Below are positions 17,803-25,917 of a stretch of 64,000 nucleotides of DNA, piece by piece. Below the pieces are notes generated by a model. The model was not told the DNA's origin. It did not search any database and saw nothing but the letters and a program-made list of their open reading frames with translations. The stretch covers positions 62,001 through 126,000 of the forward strand of contig NZ_BMYQ01000004.1 of assembly GCF_014652355.1 (NCBI RefSeq). Direction: 5' to 3'. Positions within the stretch are counted from its first letter, which is position 1, and each line of letters opens with the position of its first letter. Both the position numbers and the translations under genes were made by a program. The stretch is from Gemmobacter lanyuensis. Lineage in GTDB: Bacteria > Pseudomonadota > Alphaproteobacteria > Rhodobacterales > Rhodobacteraceae.

Positions 17803-18981
17803 GTGCGGATGCAGGGCAGGGCGGTCTGGGCGCTGGCGCTTGGCCAGACCCTGACCTATGCGACGCTCTACTACGGCTTCGCCGCCCTGCTGCCGCATCT
17901 GGAGGCGGCGACCGGCTGGACCAAGGCGCAGCTGGCCGCTGGCCCGACGCTGGCCTTTCTGGTGACGGCGGTGCTGACCCCGCTGACCGGCCGTCTGGTG
18001 GACCGCGGTCTGGGCGGAGAGATGCTGGTGATCCTGCCCGCCGTGGGCGCAGGGGGCCTTGCCCTTCTGACGCTGGCGCCGACGCCGCTGGTCTGGGTGT
18101 TGCTTTGGGCCGTGATCGGGCTGGCGCAATCAGGCAGCCTATACGAAACCTGTTTCGCCTTCCTGACGCGTAGACTGGGTGATGGCGCGCGTGCGGCCAT
18201 CACGCGGATCACGCTGGTCGCGGGACTGGCCTCAACCCTTGCCTTCCCCTTGGGCAGCCTTCTGGGCAGTGCCCTTGGCGGGCGCGGGGCGCTGCTGGCC
18301 TTTGCGGTGCTGGGCGTGGTGACGGTGGTCCCACTGAACCTTTGGGCGGTGCGGGTGCTGCGCCGGTCAGACCGTGCAGGCGGGGGCCGTGCCGTGCCGC
18401 AGCCGGGCCTGCTGGCCCGCGCCATGCGCCAGCCAGCCTTCTGGCTGATCGCGGCCATCTTCGGGGCGATCTGGCTGAACCACGCGATTCTGATCACCTA
18501 TGCGCTGACGCTGTTTGAAAGTCAGGGCGCCACCCCGGCCACGGCGGTTCTGGCGGCAAGCTGCATCGGGCCGTCGCAGGTGATCGGGCGGCTGGCGCTG
18601 ATGCTGAACGAAGCGCGGGTTGATAACCGCATGGCCACACGGCTAGCGTTGGGGTCGATCCTGCTGGCGGCGGCGCTGCTGCATCTGGCCGGGGCAGCGC
18701 CGCTGCTGATTTTCGGCTTTGCCATGGCGCAGGGGGCAGGGGCGGGGCTTTTGTCGATCCTCCGCCCTGTGCTTCAGGCCGAAAAGCTGGGGCGTGAGGG
18801 CTTTGGCGTTGTCTCTGGCGCGATTGCGGTGGCGCCCATCCTTGCCACCGCCGCCGGGCCTTCGGTCGGCGCGGCGCTGCTGGATTGGGGGGGCGCGGAC
18901 GGGGTTATTGCCGCCTGTGCCGCCCTTGGCGGGGGCGGCCTGCTGCTGGGCATATGGTTGACCCGCCGCCTGCAGGCCTAA
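17803..18981 (+). CDS. Major facilitator superfamily transporter
   Basis: A 392-residue membrane protein with about 12 hydrophobic helices and the MFS loop 2-3 type segment (PLTGRLVDRGLGG near residues 58-70). Substrate unknown; the sequence resembles the monocarboxylate/oxalate-type MFS branch in its short loops, but that is weak. It begins with GTG directly after the carboxypeptidase stop; an ATG two codons later (17809) is an equally good start, neither having a clear ribosome site. It converges with the MnmC2-like gene, overlapping by four bases. Confidence 0.85.
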   Translation: MRMQGRAVWALALGQTLTYATLYYGFAALLPHLEAATGWTKAQLAAGPTLAFLVTAVLTPLTGRLVDRGLGGEMLVILPAVGAGGLALLTLAPTPLVWVLLWAVIGLAQSGSLYETCFAFLTRRLGDGARAAITRITLVAGLASTLAFPLGSLLGSALGGRGALLAFAVLGVVTVVPLNLWAVRVLRRSDRAGGGRAVPQPGLLARAMRQPAFWLIAAIFGAIWLNHAILITYALTLFESQGATPATAVLAASCIGPSQVIGRLALMLNEARVDNRMATRLALGSILLAAALLHLAGAAPLLIFGFAMAQGAGAGLLSILRPVLQAEKLGREGFGVVSGAIAVAPILATAAGPSVGAALLDWGGADGVIAACAALGGGGLLLGIWLTRRLQA

Positions 18982-20018
18982 AGGCTGTCTTCGACGCGGA
19001 AGCCGGGCGGGATGGCATCTTCGCCGGTCAGGATCAGCCGGGCCATGACCTCGGCCACCTTGGGCGCCATGCCAAAGCCGATCTTGAAGCCGCCATTGGC
19101 GATGAAATGGCCGGGGCGGTCGGGCCAGGCCCCCAGCATTGGCGCCCGCGACCGCGCGCGGGGCCGCAGACCGGCCCAGCGATCCACCACCGGCGCCCCG
19201 GCAAGACAGGGCAGCGCCGCCACGGCGCGAGCATGCAGGTCATCCAGCTGTGCGTCGGTCGCGGTCGGATCGTCATAGTCCCGCTCGGAGGTCGAGCCGA
19301 TAGCCACGGTCCCATTCGCATGGGGCACGATATGCAGCCCGTCAACATAAAGCTGCGCCTTGTCAGCGGCCTCGAACCGCAGGCTCAGCGCCTGACCTTT
19401 CACGCCGTTGCCCACAGGCCGCCCCAGCGCGGCCGACAGATCCTGCAACCCCGCAGCGCCCGTGGCATGTAGGACAATCCCCTCATCCTCGGCCGCGCCC
19501 AGCACGATCTCGGCCCCTTTCGCGCGCAGCGCCGCCACGAGGGCCGCCGCCGCCATGCGCGGATGCAGCCGCGCCGACAGCGTGTCATGGATCAGATGGC
19601 CGCTGGGGCTGACAGGTTCCCAGGTGGCGCCCGTGGCGGGCACCACCTGCCACAGCGCCTTCCCGGCCCAGAGTGTTGCCGCCGATTGCGCCCGCTCTGC
19701 CGCCTTGGCCATGGCCCCGGCATCGGTCAGCGGCTGCAGCCGCCCCGACCGGGCATAGCCACTGGGCTGTCCACCCGCCACCTCGACCCCCGCCCAGAAA
19801 TCGGCAGCCATCAACAGGCTTTCCAACTGAAACTGTTTCTTGGGGTTCCAGTTTTCCGGCATATGCGGCGACAGGGCGCCCACCAGCCCGCCCGAGGCCC
19901 CCGCCCCGATGCGCGCGGTTTCCACCAGCCGCACCCGCGCGCCGCCCTGCACCAGCGCCCAGGCACAGGCCAACCCGAAGATTCCGCCGCCCCGCACCGT
20001 CACATCGCAGCTTGCCAT
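18978..20018 (-). CDS. FAD-dependent oxidoreductase, MnmC C-domain/glycine oxidase type
   Basis: A 346-residue flavoprotein of the DAO family. It starts with a Rossmann motif in which the usual GxGxxG reads VRGGGIFGLACAWALVQGG, then GASGGLVGALSPHMPENWNPKK, very like the oxidase half of MnmC, and ends with the FAD contact GGFKIGFGMAPKVAE. In MnmC this domain removes the carboxymethyl group from cmnm5(s2)U34 in tRNA to give nm5(s2)U34. The divergent neighbour is the other half, MnmD, which then methylates that product. I infer that the two genes are a split MnmC; a free-standing glycine or D-amino acid oxidase is the alternative. Confidence 0.75.
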   Translation of the reverse strand: MASCDVTVRGGGIFGLACAWALVQGGARVRLVETARIGAGASGGLVGALSPHMPENWNPKKQFQLESLLMAADFWAGVEVAGGQPSGYARSGRLQPLTDAGAMAKAAERAQSAATLWAGKALWQVVPATGATWEPVSPSGHLIHDTLSARLHPRMAAAALVAALRAKGAEIVLGAAEDEGIVLHATGAAGLQDLSAALGRPVGNGVKGQALSLRFEAADKAQLYVDGLHIVPHANGTVAIGSTSERDYDDPTATDAQLDDLHARAVAALPCLAGAPVVDRWAGLRPRARSRAPMLGAWPDRPGHFIANGGFKIGFGMAPKVAEVMARLILTGEDAIPPGFRVEDSL

Positions 20019-20082
20019 TCCCCGTTCCTTTCCGCAGTTTCACCCCCGAATGCGCCATCCGGGCGCGCAGGACGAAAGCACC

Positions 20083-20754
20083 ATGCCGACCGAAAAGGCC
20101 AGCCTTGATTGGCGCGACGGGGTGATTCCCGTCTCAACCCGCTTCGATGACCCCTATTTCAGCCTCAATGACGGCCTGAGCGAAACGCGACATGTTTTCC
20201 TGCGCGGCAACCGTCTGGCGGAACGGCTCCGCGACGGGTTCCATGTGGCGGAACTGGGCTTCGGCACGGGGCTGAACCTGCTGGCGCTGCAGATCCTCTG
20301 GGCGCAGATGGGCGCGCAGGGGATGATCCGCTTCACAAGTTTTGAGGGGTTTCCGATGCAGGCCGGTGACATGGCCCGCGCGCTCGACCACTTCCCCGAG
20401 GCCCGCGCCGTGGCCGGCCCGCTGCTGGATCAATGGGCCTCCGGCAGCACCACCCTGCATCTGCCGGGGATCGAGGCCGAGGTGATCCTGGGCGATGTGC
20501 GTGACACCCTTCCCGCCTGGGCTGGGCAGGCCGATGCCTGGTTCCTCGACGGCTTTTCGCCTGCCAAGAACCCCGAAATGTGGCAGCCTGAAATCCTGGC
20601 CGAGGTTGCAGCCCATACCGCAGCGCATGGCAGCTTTGCGACATATACTGCCGCTGGTGCGGTGCGGCGGGCTTTAAGTGACGCGGGCTTTGCGGTAGAG
20701 CGCGAAGCTGGCCATGGCCGCAAACGCCATATGACCGTCGGGCGCCTGCCCTGA
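20083..20754 (+). CDS. mnmD: tRNA 5-methylaminomethyl-2-thiouridine methyltransferase MnmD
   Basis: A 223-residue stand-alone version of the methyltransferase half of MnmC. It shows the family opening WRDGVIPVSTRFDDPYFSL, the S-adenosylmethionine site VAELGFGTGLNLLAL near residues 49-63, TSFEGFPM as motif II, and the diagnostic WFLDGFSPAKNPEMW near residues 150-164. It methylates the nm5(s2)U34 wobble base to mnm5(s2)U in tRNAs for Lys, Glu, Gln and others. It is divergent from the oxidase-like gene, with only 64 bases between the two start codons. Confidence 0.88.
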   Translation: MPTEKASLDWRDGVIPVSTRFDDPYFSLNDGLSETRHVFLRGNRLAERLRDGFHVAELGFGTGLNLLALQILWAQMGAQGMIRFTSFEGFPMQAGDMARALDHFPEARAVAGPLLDQWASGSTTLHLPGIEAEVILGDVRDTLPAWAGQADAWFLDGFSPAKNPEMWQPEILAEVAAHTAAHGSFATYTAAGAVRRALSDAGFAVEREAGHGRKRHMTVGRLP

Positions 20755-20801
20755 ACCCGCGCCGCCGACCGCGACGCCCCTTGCCGATCTAAGGAACCCC
20801 G

Positions 20802-21704
20802 ATGGTCCCGCGCGCCCAACAGAACACCTCGCTCGGCATCCTGCTGATGGCGATCACCTCGCTGGTTTTCTCGCTGCAGGATGGCATTTCGCGCCACCTG
20901 GCCGAGAATTACAATGTGTGGATGGTGGTGATGATCCGCTTCTGGTTCTTCGCCCTGTTCGCCCTGACGCTCTCCGCGCGGCGGCCCGGCGGCATCGCGA
21001 CCGTGATCCGCTCGCGCCATCCCCTGATGCAATTTGCCCGCAGCGCGATCCTGATCATCGAGGTCTGCGTGATGATCCTCGGTTTCGTGAAACTGGGCCT
21101 GATCGCAAGCCACGCGGTTTTCGTCAGCTACCCGCTGATCATCGCCGCCCTCTCCGGCCCGATCCTTGGCGAACATGTCGGTTGGCGGCGCTGGTGCGCC
21201 ATCGGCGTGGGCTTTGTCGGCGTGCTGATCATCCTGCAGCCGGGGGTGGCCGTCTTTTCCCCTTGGGCGCTCGTCCCGCTCGCCGCCGCGCTGCTTTTTG
21301 CGCTCTACGGCCTGCTCACCCGCTATGTGGCCGGGGGCGATGCGGCCATGACGAGCTTTCTCTGGACGGGCGTTGTCGCCGCGATTCTCATTACGCCGGT
21401 CGGCCTCTTTTTCTGGGAACCGATGACCCAGGGCGACTGGATCTGGATGGGCATCCTTTGCCTGTCGGGTGCCGGCGCACATTACATGATGATCAAGGCC
21501 TATGAAGTCGCAGAAGCCAGCGACATTCAGCCCTTCGCGCTGCTGCAACTCGTCTTCATCTCCATCCTCGGTATCACGGTCTTTGATGAAGAGGTGAAGA
21601 TGAACATGGTCATCGGCGCAGCCCTCGTCATGGGCGCGGCCCTCTTCACCCTCTACCGCGCCCGTGTGGTCGCGCGACAGGCCCGATTGGCGCGCGGGGC
21701 CTGA
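20802..21704 (+). CDS. EamA/DMT family transporter
   Basis: A 300-residue inner-membrane protein with ten predicted helices forming two EamA repeats (first about residues 10-140, second about 155-290; duplicated motifs near FVSYPLIIAALSGPILGEHVG and ALLQLVFISILGITVFDEE). Family members export or import metabolites and amino acids; the substrate is not evident. It follows mnmD by 47 bases and ends next to repeat copy c, whose hairpin may terminate it. Confidence 0.88.
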   Translation: MVPRAQQNTSLGILLMAITSLVFSLQDGISRHLAENYNVWMVVMIRFWFFALFALTLSARRPGGIATVIRSRHPLMQFARSAILIIEVCVMILGFVKLGLIASHAVFVSYPLIIAALSGPILGEHVGWRRWCAIGVGFVGVLIILQPGVAVFSPWALVPLAAALLFALYGLLTRYVAGGDAAMTSFLWTGVVAAILITPVGLFFWEPMTQGDWIWMGILCLSGAGAHYMMIKAYEVAEASDIQPFALLQLVFISILGITVFDEEVKMNMVIGAALVMGAALFTLYRARVVARQARLARGA

Positions 21705-21710
21705 GACCAA

Positions 21711-21761
21711 GCCGGGGGCTGTCTGCCCCCGGACCCCCGAGGATATTTGAACAACGGGAAG
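21711..21761 (+). repeat. Dispersed composite repeat, short form (copy c)
   Basis: Hairpin GGGGGC-tgtct-GCCCCC beginning a few bases after the EamA gene, then core ACCCCCGAGGATATTTG followed by AACAACGGGAAG. Near-identical to copy b at 14222-14270. With copy d it forms an inverted pair 46 bases apart, between two convergent genes, where it could act as a bidirectional terminator. Confidence 0.85.
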
Positions 21762-21807
21762 AACAGGGCGATCTCTGGGCACCCCTGACATGACCACGTT
21801 TTGCGGC

Positions 21808-21874
21808 TTCCCGTTGTTCAAATATCCTCAGGGGGTGAATGGCCGCAGGCCAGAGGGGGCGCGAGCGCCCCCTT
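21808..21874 (-). repeat. Dispersed composite repeat, long form (copy d)
   Basis: On the minus strand, three bases after the uvrC stop: hairpin GGGGGCGC-TC-GCGCCCCC, linker TCTGGCCTGCGGCCATTC, core ACCCCCTGAGGATATTTG followed by AACAACGGGAAG. The linker matches copy a and not copies b and c. Confidence 0.85.
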
Positions 21875-21877
21875 CTG

Positions 21878-23749
21878 TCAGCCCTTGTCGTGAAAGAAGT
21901 CGTGGATTTGCTGGGCAAGGGCAGCGGAGATGCCGGAGACGGCCATCAGGTCTTCGACCGCCGCGCGGGAGACGGCTTTGGCGCTGCCAAAATGGGCGAG
22001 GAGGGCGCGTTTGCGGGTCGCTCCGACGCCGGGGACTTCATCAAGCGGGGTGGCGGTTGTGGTTTTGGCGCGTTTGGCGCGGTGGGCGCCGATGGCCCAG
22101 CGGTGCGCCTCATCTCGCAGGCGCTGGACGAAGTAGAGCACCGGGTCATTCATGCGGAGGGCGAAGGGAGGTTCGCCGGGGCGGTGGAATTCTTCCTTGC
22201 CGTGGTCGCGGTCCACGCCTTTGGCTACGCCGATGAAGGGGATGTCATCGACGCCCAGTTCGGCCATGATCTCGGCCACGGCCGAAATCTGCCCGGCGCC
22301 GCCGTCGATCAGCAGGAGATCGGGCCAGAGGTCGGTCTTGCGGTCCGGGTCCTCCTTCAGCAGGCGTTCGAAACGGCGGGTCAGCACCTCTTTCATCATG
22401 CCGAAGTCATCGCCCTGGGCGCCCGCTTCGCCCTTGATGTTGAACTTGCGATACTGGCTTTTCAGGAAACCCTCGGCCCCGGCGACGATCATGCCGCCCA
22501 CGGCATGGGCGCCCTGGATATGGCTGTTGTCATAGACTTCGATCCGGCGGGGCGGGGCTTCGAGGTCGAAGGCCTCGGCCAGGCCCGCGAGCAGTTTGTT
22601 CTGCGTGCTGCTTTCCGCCATTTTCCGGGCGAGGCTTTCGCGCGCATTCCGGGCGGCGTTTTCCACAAGCTCGGCCTTTTCGCCGCGCAGGGGCACCGCC
22701 AGTTCCACCTTGCGTCCGGCGCGGTCTGACAGAAGCTGGGTCACCAGATCCTCATTTTCAACCGGGTGCGAGAGCAGGATCAGGCGCGGCGGTTCCTTTT
22801 CATCGTAGAACTGGCTGAGGAAGGCCTCGAGGATCTCGGCCTCATCGGCGCCGGCGCCGGTTTTCGGGTAGAAATCCCGGTTGCCCCAGCTTTGATGGCC
22901 GCGGATGAAGAAAACCTGGACGCAGGCCTGCCCGCTTTCCAGGTGCAGCGCCACGACATCGGCCTCGGCCACGCCGCGGGGGTTGATGCCCTGGGCCGAT
23001 TGCACCGCCGTCAGCGCCTTGATCCGGTCGCGCAGGGCGGCGGCGCGTTCATATTCCATCGCCTCGGCGGCAGCCGACATGGCGCTGGCCAGATCGGCCT
23101 GTACGGTGGTGGATTTGCCTTCCAGAAACCGCGTCGCATCGTCAATCAGCGCCCGGTAATCCTGTTCCGAGATGCGCCCCACGCAGGGCGCGGCGCAGCG
23201 TTTGATCTGGAACAGCAAGCACGGCCGGGTGCGGCTTTGGAACACCGCATCGGTGCAGGTTCGCAGCAGGAACACACGCTGCAACTGGTTCAGCGTCCGG
23301 TTCACGGCGCCCGCGCTGGCGAAGGGGCCGAAGTATTTGCCGCGATCGGACCGCTTGCCGCGATGTTTGCGGATCATCGGGAAGGGGTGGTCCGTCGGGA
23401 TCAGGATATTCGGGAACGACTTGTCATCGCGCAGCAGCACGTTGTAGCGCGGCTTCAGCTGCTTGATGAGGTTCTGTTCCAGCAGCAGGGCCTCGGTCTC
23501 GGTCCGCGTCGTCAGGAACATCATCGAGGCCGTTTCATGGATCATCCGGGCGATCCGCCCGGAATGGCCCGAGGGGCGCGCATAGTTCGACACGCGCGCC
23601 TTCAGGTTGCGCGCCTTGCCGACGTAAAGCACCTCGTTCTGGGCGTTCAACATCCGGTAGACGCCGGGCGAGCCATCCAGCGTCTTGAGGTAGTCCTGAA
23701 TGAGGTCATGCCCGGTTTTTGCGGGGGGCGGCGGTGCGTCATCCTGCAT
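21878..23749 (-). CDS. uvrC: Excinuclease ABC subunit C
   Basis: A 623-residue nuclease that makes both incisions in UvrABC nucleotide excision repair. The N-terminal GIY-YIG domain is clear (SPGVYRMLN...[14 protein letters not shown] near residues 27-55), then the UvrB-binding UVR segment near 205-240, the RNase H-like 5' endonuclease domain ([22 protein letters not shown] near 400-420 with its catalytic Asp, and [11 protein letters not shown] near 490), and helix-hairpin-helix motifs at the C-terminus ([18 protein letters not shown]). Full length. The AT-rich gap upstream contains no obvious LexA box of the alphaproteobacterial GTTC-N7-GTTC type. Confidence 0.97.
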   Translation of the reverse strand: MQDDAPPPPAKTGHDLIQDYLKTLDGSPGVYRMLNAQNEVLYVGKARNLKARVSNYARPSGHSGRIARMIHETASMMFLTTRTETEALLLEQNLIKQLKPRYNVLLRDDKSFPNILIPTDHPFPMIRKHRGKRSDRGKYFGPFASAGAVNRTLNQLQRVFLLRTCTDAVFQSRTRPCLLFQIKRCAAPCVGRISEQDYRALIDDATRFLEGKSTTVQADLASAMSAAAEAMEYERAAALRDRIKALTAVQSAQGINPRGVAEADVVALHLESGQACVQVFFIRGHQSWGNRDFYPKTGAGADEAEILEAFLSQFYDEKEPPRLILLSHPVENEDLVTQLLSDRAGRKVELAVPLRGEKAELVENAARNARESLARKMAESSTQNKLLAGLAEAFDLEAPPRRIEVYDNSHIQGAHAVGGMIVAGAEGFLKSQYRKFNIKGEAGAQGDDFGMMKEVLTRRFERLLKEDPDRKTDLWPDLLLIDGGAGQISAVAEIMAELGVDDIPFIGVAKGVDRDHGKEEFHRPGEPPFALRMNDPVLYFVQRLRDEAHRWAIGAHRAKRAKTTTATPLDEVPGVGATRKRALLAHFGSAKAVSRAAVEDLMAVSGISAALAQQIHDFFHDKG

Positions 23750-24060
23750 GGAAAGGGCTCCTTCCGGATGTATCGATTCTCCCCTTCTCGCTGCAATGAT
23801 CGGGGGCTGAGGGCAAGAGCAAACCTATCCACCGTTTCTGTGGATAACTGCGGGGAGAAAATCCGGAAGACTGCATTTTTCCCTTGTTTTCGGCCCATTT
23901 CACAGCAACGCCTAAAAATTAGGCAATTTTGCAACCGACTGAAAAGTAAGGAGAAAAATTTATACGTTTGGCAAACGCCTGAAAGGGCAGGATTTTCTTA
24001 ACGTTTCCGTGACGGCAACGCGGAAAGTGGACAACTTGCCGCGCCGCCGCTGGGGTCGTG
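23750..24060. other. AT-rich intergenic region with a DnaA-box-like site and palindromes
   Basis: This 311-base gap between uvrC and the SDR gene is visibly richer in A and T than the surroundings from about 23820 to 24010. It contains a perfect DnaA-box consensus on the minus strand (TGTGGATAA at 23839-23847), part of an inverted repeat TATCCAC-N7-GTGGATA (23826-23846). Further palindromes are GCCTAA-AAA-TTAGGC (23910-23924) and CGTTTG-G-CAAACG (23965-23977). I see no coding frame. It must include the uvrC promoter; a replication or DnaA-regulatory role is only a possibility. Confidence 0.5.
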
Positions 24061-24846
24061 TCATTCAACGCCCAGAACGTCCGGCGTTTTCCAGCCGAGA
24101 TGCTGCCCGCCATCAACGCAGAGGATCTGCCCCGTCACCGCGGGCGAATCGAGGAAATACCCCAGCGCTGCCGTGATGTCGGACGGGTTGGCGCCACGTC
24201 CCAGCACGGTGTTGGTGCGCTGGTTGGCAAAGTGCTGGGCGCTTTGGCGGGCGCCCTGCAGGGTGGGGCCGGGGCCGATGGCATTGACGCGGATACGCGG
24301 GGCCAGCGCCTGGGCCGAAGTCTGGGTCAGTGCCCAAAGGCCCATCTTCGCCAGCGTGTAGGACATGAATTCCGGTGTCAGCTTGCGGATGCGCTGGTCG
24401 ATCATATTGATGATCAGGCCGGTGGCGATGGGTTCACCTGCGGCATCGGTGCCGACCTCGGGCGCCTGTGCGGCGAAGGCCTGCGTCAGCACGAAGGGCG
24501 CGCGCAGGTTGCTTTCCATGTGCCGGTCCCAGCTGCGGCGGGTGGCCGTGCCGATATTGTCATATTCAAAGACCGAGGCGTTGTTGATCAGCACCGTCAG
24601 CGGGCCGCCAAGCGCGGCGGTGGCGCGGGGCAGCAGGGCCTGCATCTCGTCCTCGGCCAGCAGGTCGGCCTGCAAGGCCACGGCCTTGCGGCCCAGTGCC
24701 GTGATCTGCGCTACGGTTTCGGCGGCACCCTCGGCGCTTCCTGCGTAATGCACCGCAACATCATGGCCGCGCTGCGCCAGATAGACCGCCATTGCCTGCC
24801 CAAGCCGTTTGCCTGCGCCGGTCACCAATGCCCGAGGTGCTGTCAT
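24061..24846 (-). CDS. SDR family oxidoreductase, FolM/pteridine reductase-like
   Basis: A 261-residue NADP-type short-chain dehydrogenase. The cofactor motif is TGAGKRLGQA near residue 8, the central NNAS motif is LINNASVFEYD, the catalytic pair is in MSYTLAKMG (Tyr and Lys), and VNAIGPGPTL follows. The KRLG variant and the VNAIGPGPTL stretch are typical of FolM/PTR1-like pteridine reductases, which reduce dihydrofolate or dihydromonapterin, so that is my best guess. It overlaps the preceding small membrane gene by four bases (ATGA) and so belongs to the S49-peptidase operon. Confidence 0.8.
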   Translation of the reverse strand: MTAPRALVTGAGKRLGQAMAVYLAQRGHDVAVHYAGSAEGAAETVAQITALGRKAVALQADLLAEDEMQALLPRATAALGGPLTVLINNASVFEYDNIGTATRRSWDRHMESNLRAPFVLTQAFAAQAPEVGTDAAGEPIATGLIINMIDQRIRKLTPEFMSYTLAKMGLWALTQTSAQALAPRIRVNAIGPGPTLQGARQSAQHFANQRTNTVLGRGANPSDITAALGYFLDSPAVTGQILCVDGGQHLGWKTPDVLGVE

Positions 24847-25016
24847 GCCTTGTCCTTTCGCCCGGTGCCGCCGCAGGGGCAGGGCGCCTTGCCAATCCTG
24901 TGTCGCCCGCATTTAGGGCAGCGCCCCGGCCCGACAAGCCGATCGGTGACGCGATGGCGGAAGAAGATGGCCATGACGACCATGACGATCAGAAAGAGGG
25001 TGACGCCCTTGATCAT
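24843..25016 (-). CDS. Small membrane protein with zinc-ribbon motif
   Basis: A 57-residue protein. Residues 4-19 form one hydrophobic helix (GVTLFLIVMVVMAIFF), followed by a basic turn and then a CxxC...CxC zinc-ribbon-like tail with Cys 33, 36, 46 and 48 (RCPKCGRHRIGKAPCPCGG) and a basic end. The gene starts three bases after the S49 peptidase stop and its stop overlaps the start of the SDR gene (ATGA), so translation is coupled to both. The fit of both junctions is the main evidence that it is real. Function unknown; the tail would lie in the cytoplasm by the positive-inside rule. Confidence 0.75.
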   Translation of the reverse strand: MIKGVTLFLIVMVVMAIFFRHRVTDRLVGPGRCPKCGRHRIGKAPCPCGGTGRKDKA

Positions 25017-25019
25017 GGG

Positions 25020-25820
25020 TTACAACCCGAACCGGGCAAAGGCGGCGCGGTCTTCGATCTCGGCCCAGGCACCCGAAAGGGCGCGGCCGGTCAGGCGCGC
25101 GATCAGGCCGCGTTTCTGCCCCATCGGCACCAGCCGGACCTTGTCCCCGAAGAGCGCTTTCATCTTGGGCACCAGATGCGCCACGCCATCCGCCAGACCC
25201 AGTTCGACGGCCTGCTGGCCGACCCAGACATCGGCGTTGAACAGATCTGCGGTGCTGTCGAGCCGCGTTCCGCGCCGGGCTTGCACATGGGCAATGAAGG
25301 CGCGGTGGATCGGGTCTTGCAGCGCCTGAAGGCGGGCGATGTCTTCCGGCTTGGCGGGCTGGAACGGATCGGCCAGCGATTTCGACCGCCCCGAGGTGAC
25401 GACCCGCCGTTCGATCCCGTGGCGCTGCATCAGGTCGGGAAAGCCGAAGCCCGCGAAGATCACGCCGATCGAGCCGAGGATCGAGCTTTCATCCACCCAG
25501 ATCTCGTCCCCTGCACTGGCAAGCCAGTAGCCGCCCGAGGCTGCGATATCCTCGACAAAGACATGGACCTTCACGCCCTTTTCCGTGGCCAGCCTGCGGA
25601 TGCGTGCCGCGATCAGGCTGGATTGCACGGGCGATCCGCCGGGCGAATTGATGACCAGCGCCACGGCGGCGGGCTTCATGCGGAAGGCGCGTTCGATGAT
25701 CGGGGCCAGCCCGGCATCGTTCAGCGCAGCGCCAAAGCGGCCACCCGTGCCGATCGTGCCCTGCAGGCGGATCACCGGAACCACCGGCGGCTTCTTCACA
25801 AAGGGGATGCGGAATTTCAT
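25020..25820 (-). CDS. S49 family serine peptidase (SppA/SohB-like)
   Basis: A 266-residue ClpP-fold peptidase of the short SppA/SohB type, which degrades signal peptides or membrane-protein fragments. The motif LVINSPGGSPVQSSLI (oxyanion strand, near residues 60-75) and the nucleophile segment VEDIAASGGYWLASAGDEIW near 88-107 are clear; the general-base lysine is probably in the SGRSKSLADPF segment near 150. There is no N-terminal membrane anchor, unlike E. coli SppA. It leads an operon with the small zinc-ribbon protein and an SDR. The start at 25820 is the first ATG that begins the conserved part (MKFRIPF). Confidence 0.87.
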   Translation of the reverse strand: MKFRIPFVKKPPVVPVIRLQGTIGTGGRFGAALNDAGLAPIIERAFRMKPAAVALVINSPGGSPVQSSLIAARIRRLATEKGVKVHVFVEDIAASGGYWLASAGDEIWVDESSILGSIGVIFAGFGFPDLMQRHGIERRVVTSGRSKSLADPFQPAKPEDIARLQALQDPIHRAFIAHVQARRGTRLDSTADLFNADVWVGQQAVELGLADGVAHLVPKMKALFGDKVRLVPMGQKRGLIARLTGRALSGAWAEIEDRAAFARFGL

Positions 25821-25917
25821 ACCAAGGATGTAGAGGTCGCCGCGCCACGGAACAAGGGCTTTGGGCCGTGGCCCATTGTCTCTTGCCCGGATGGGGCGGG
25901 ATGGGCGACAAAGCCCC

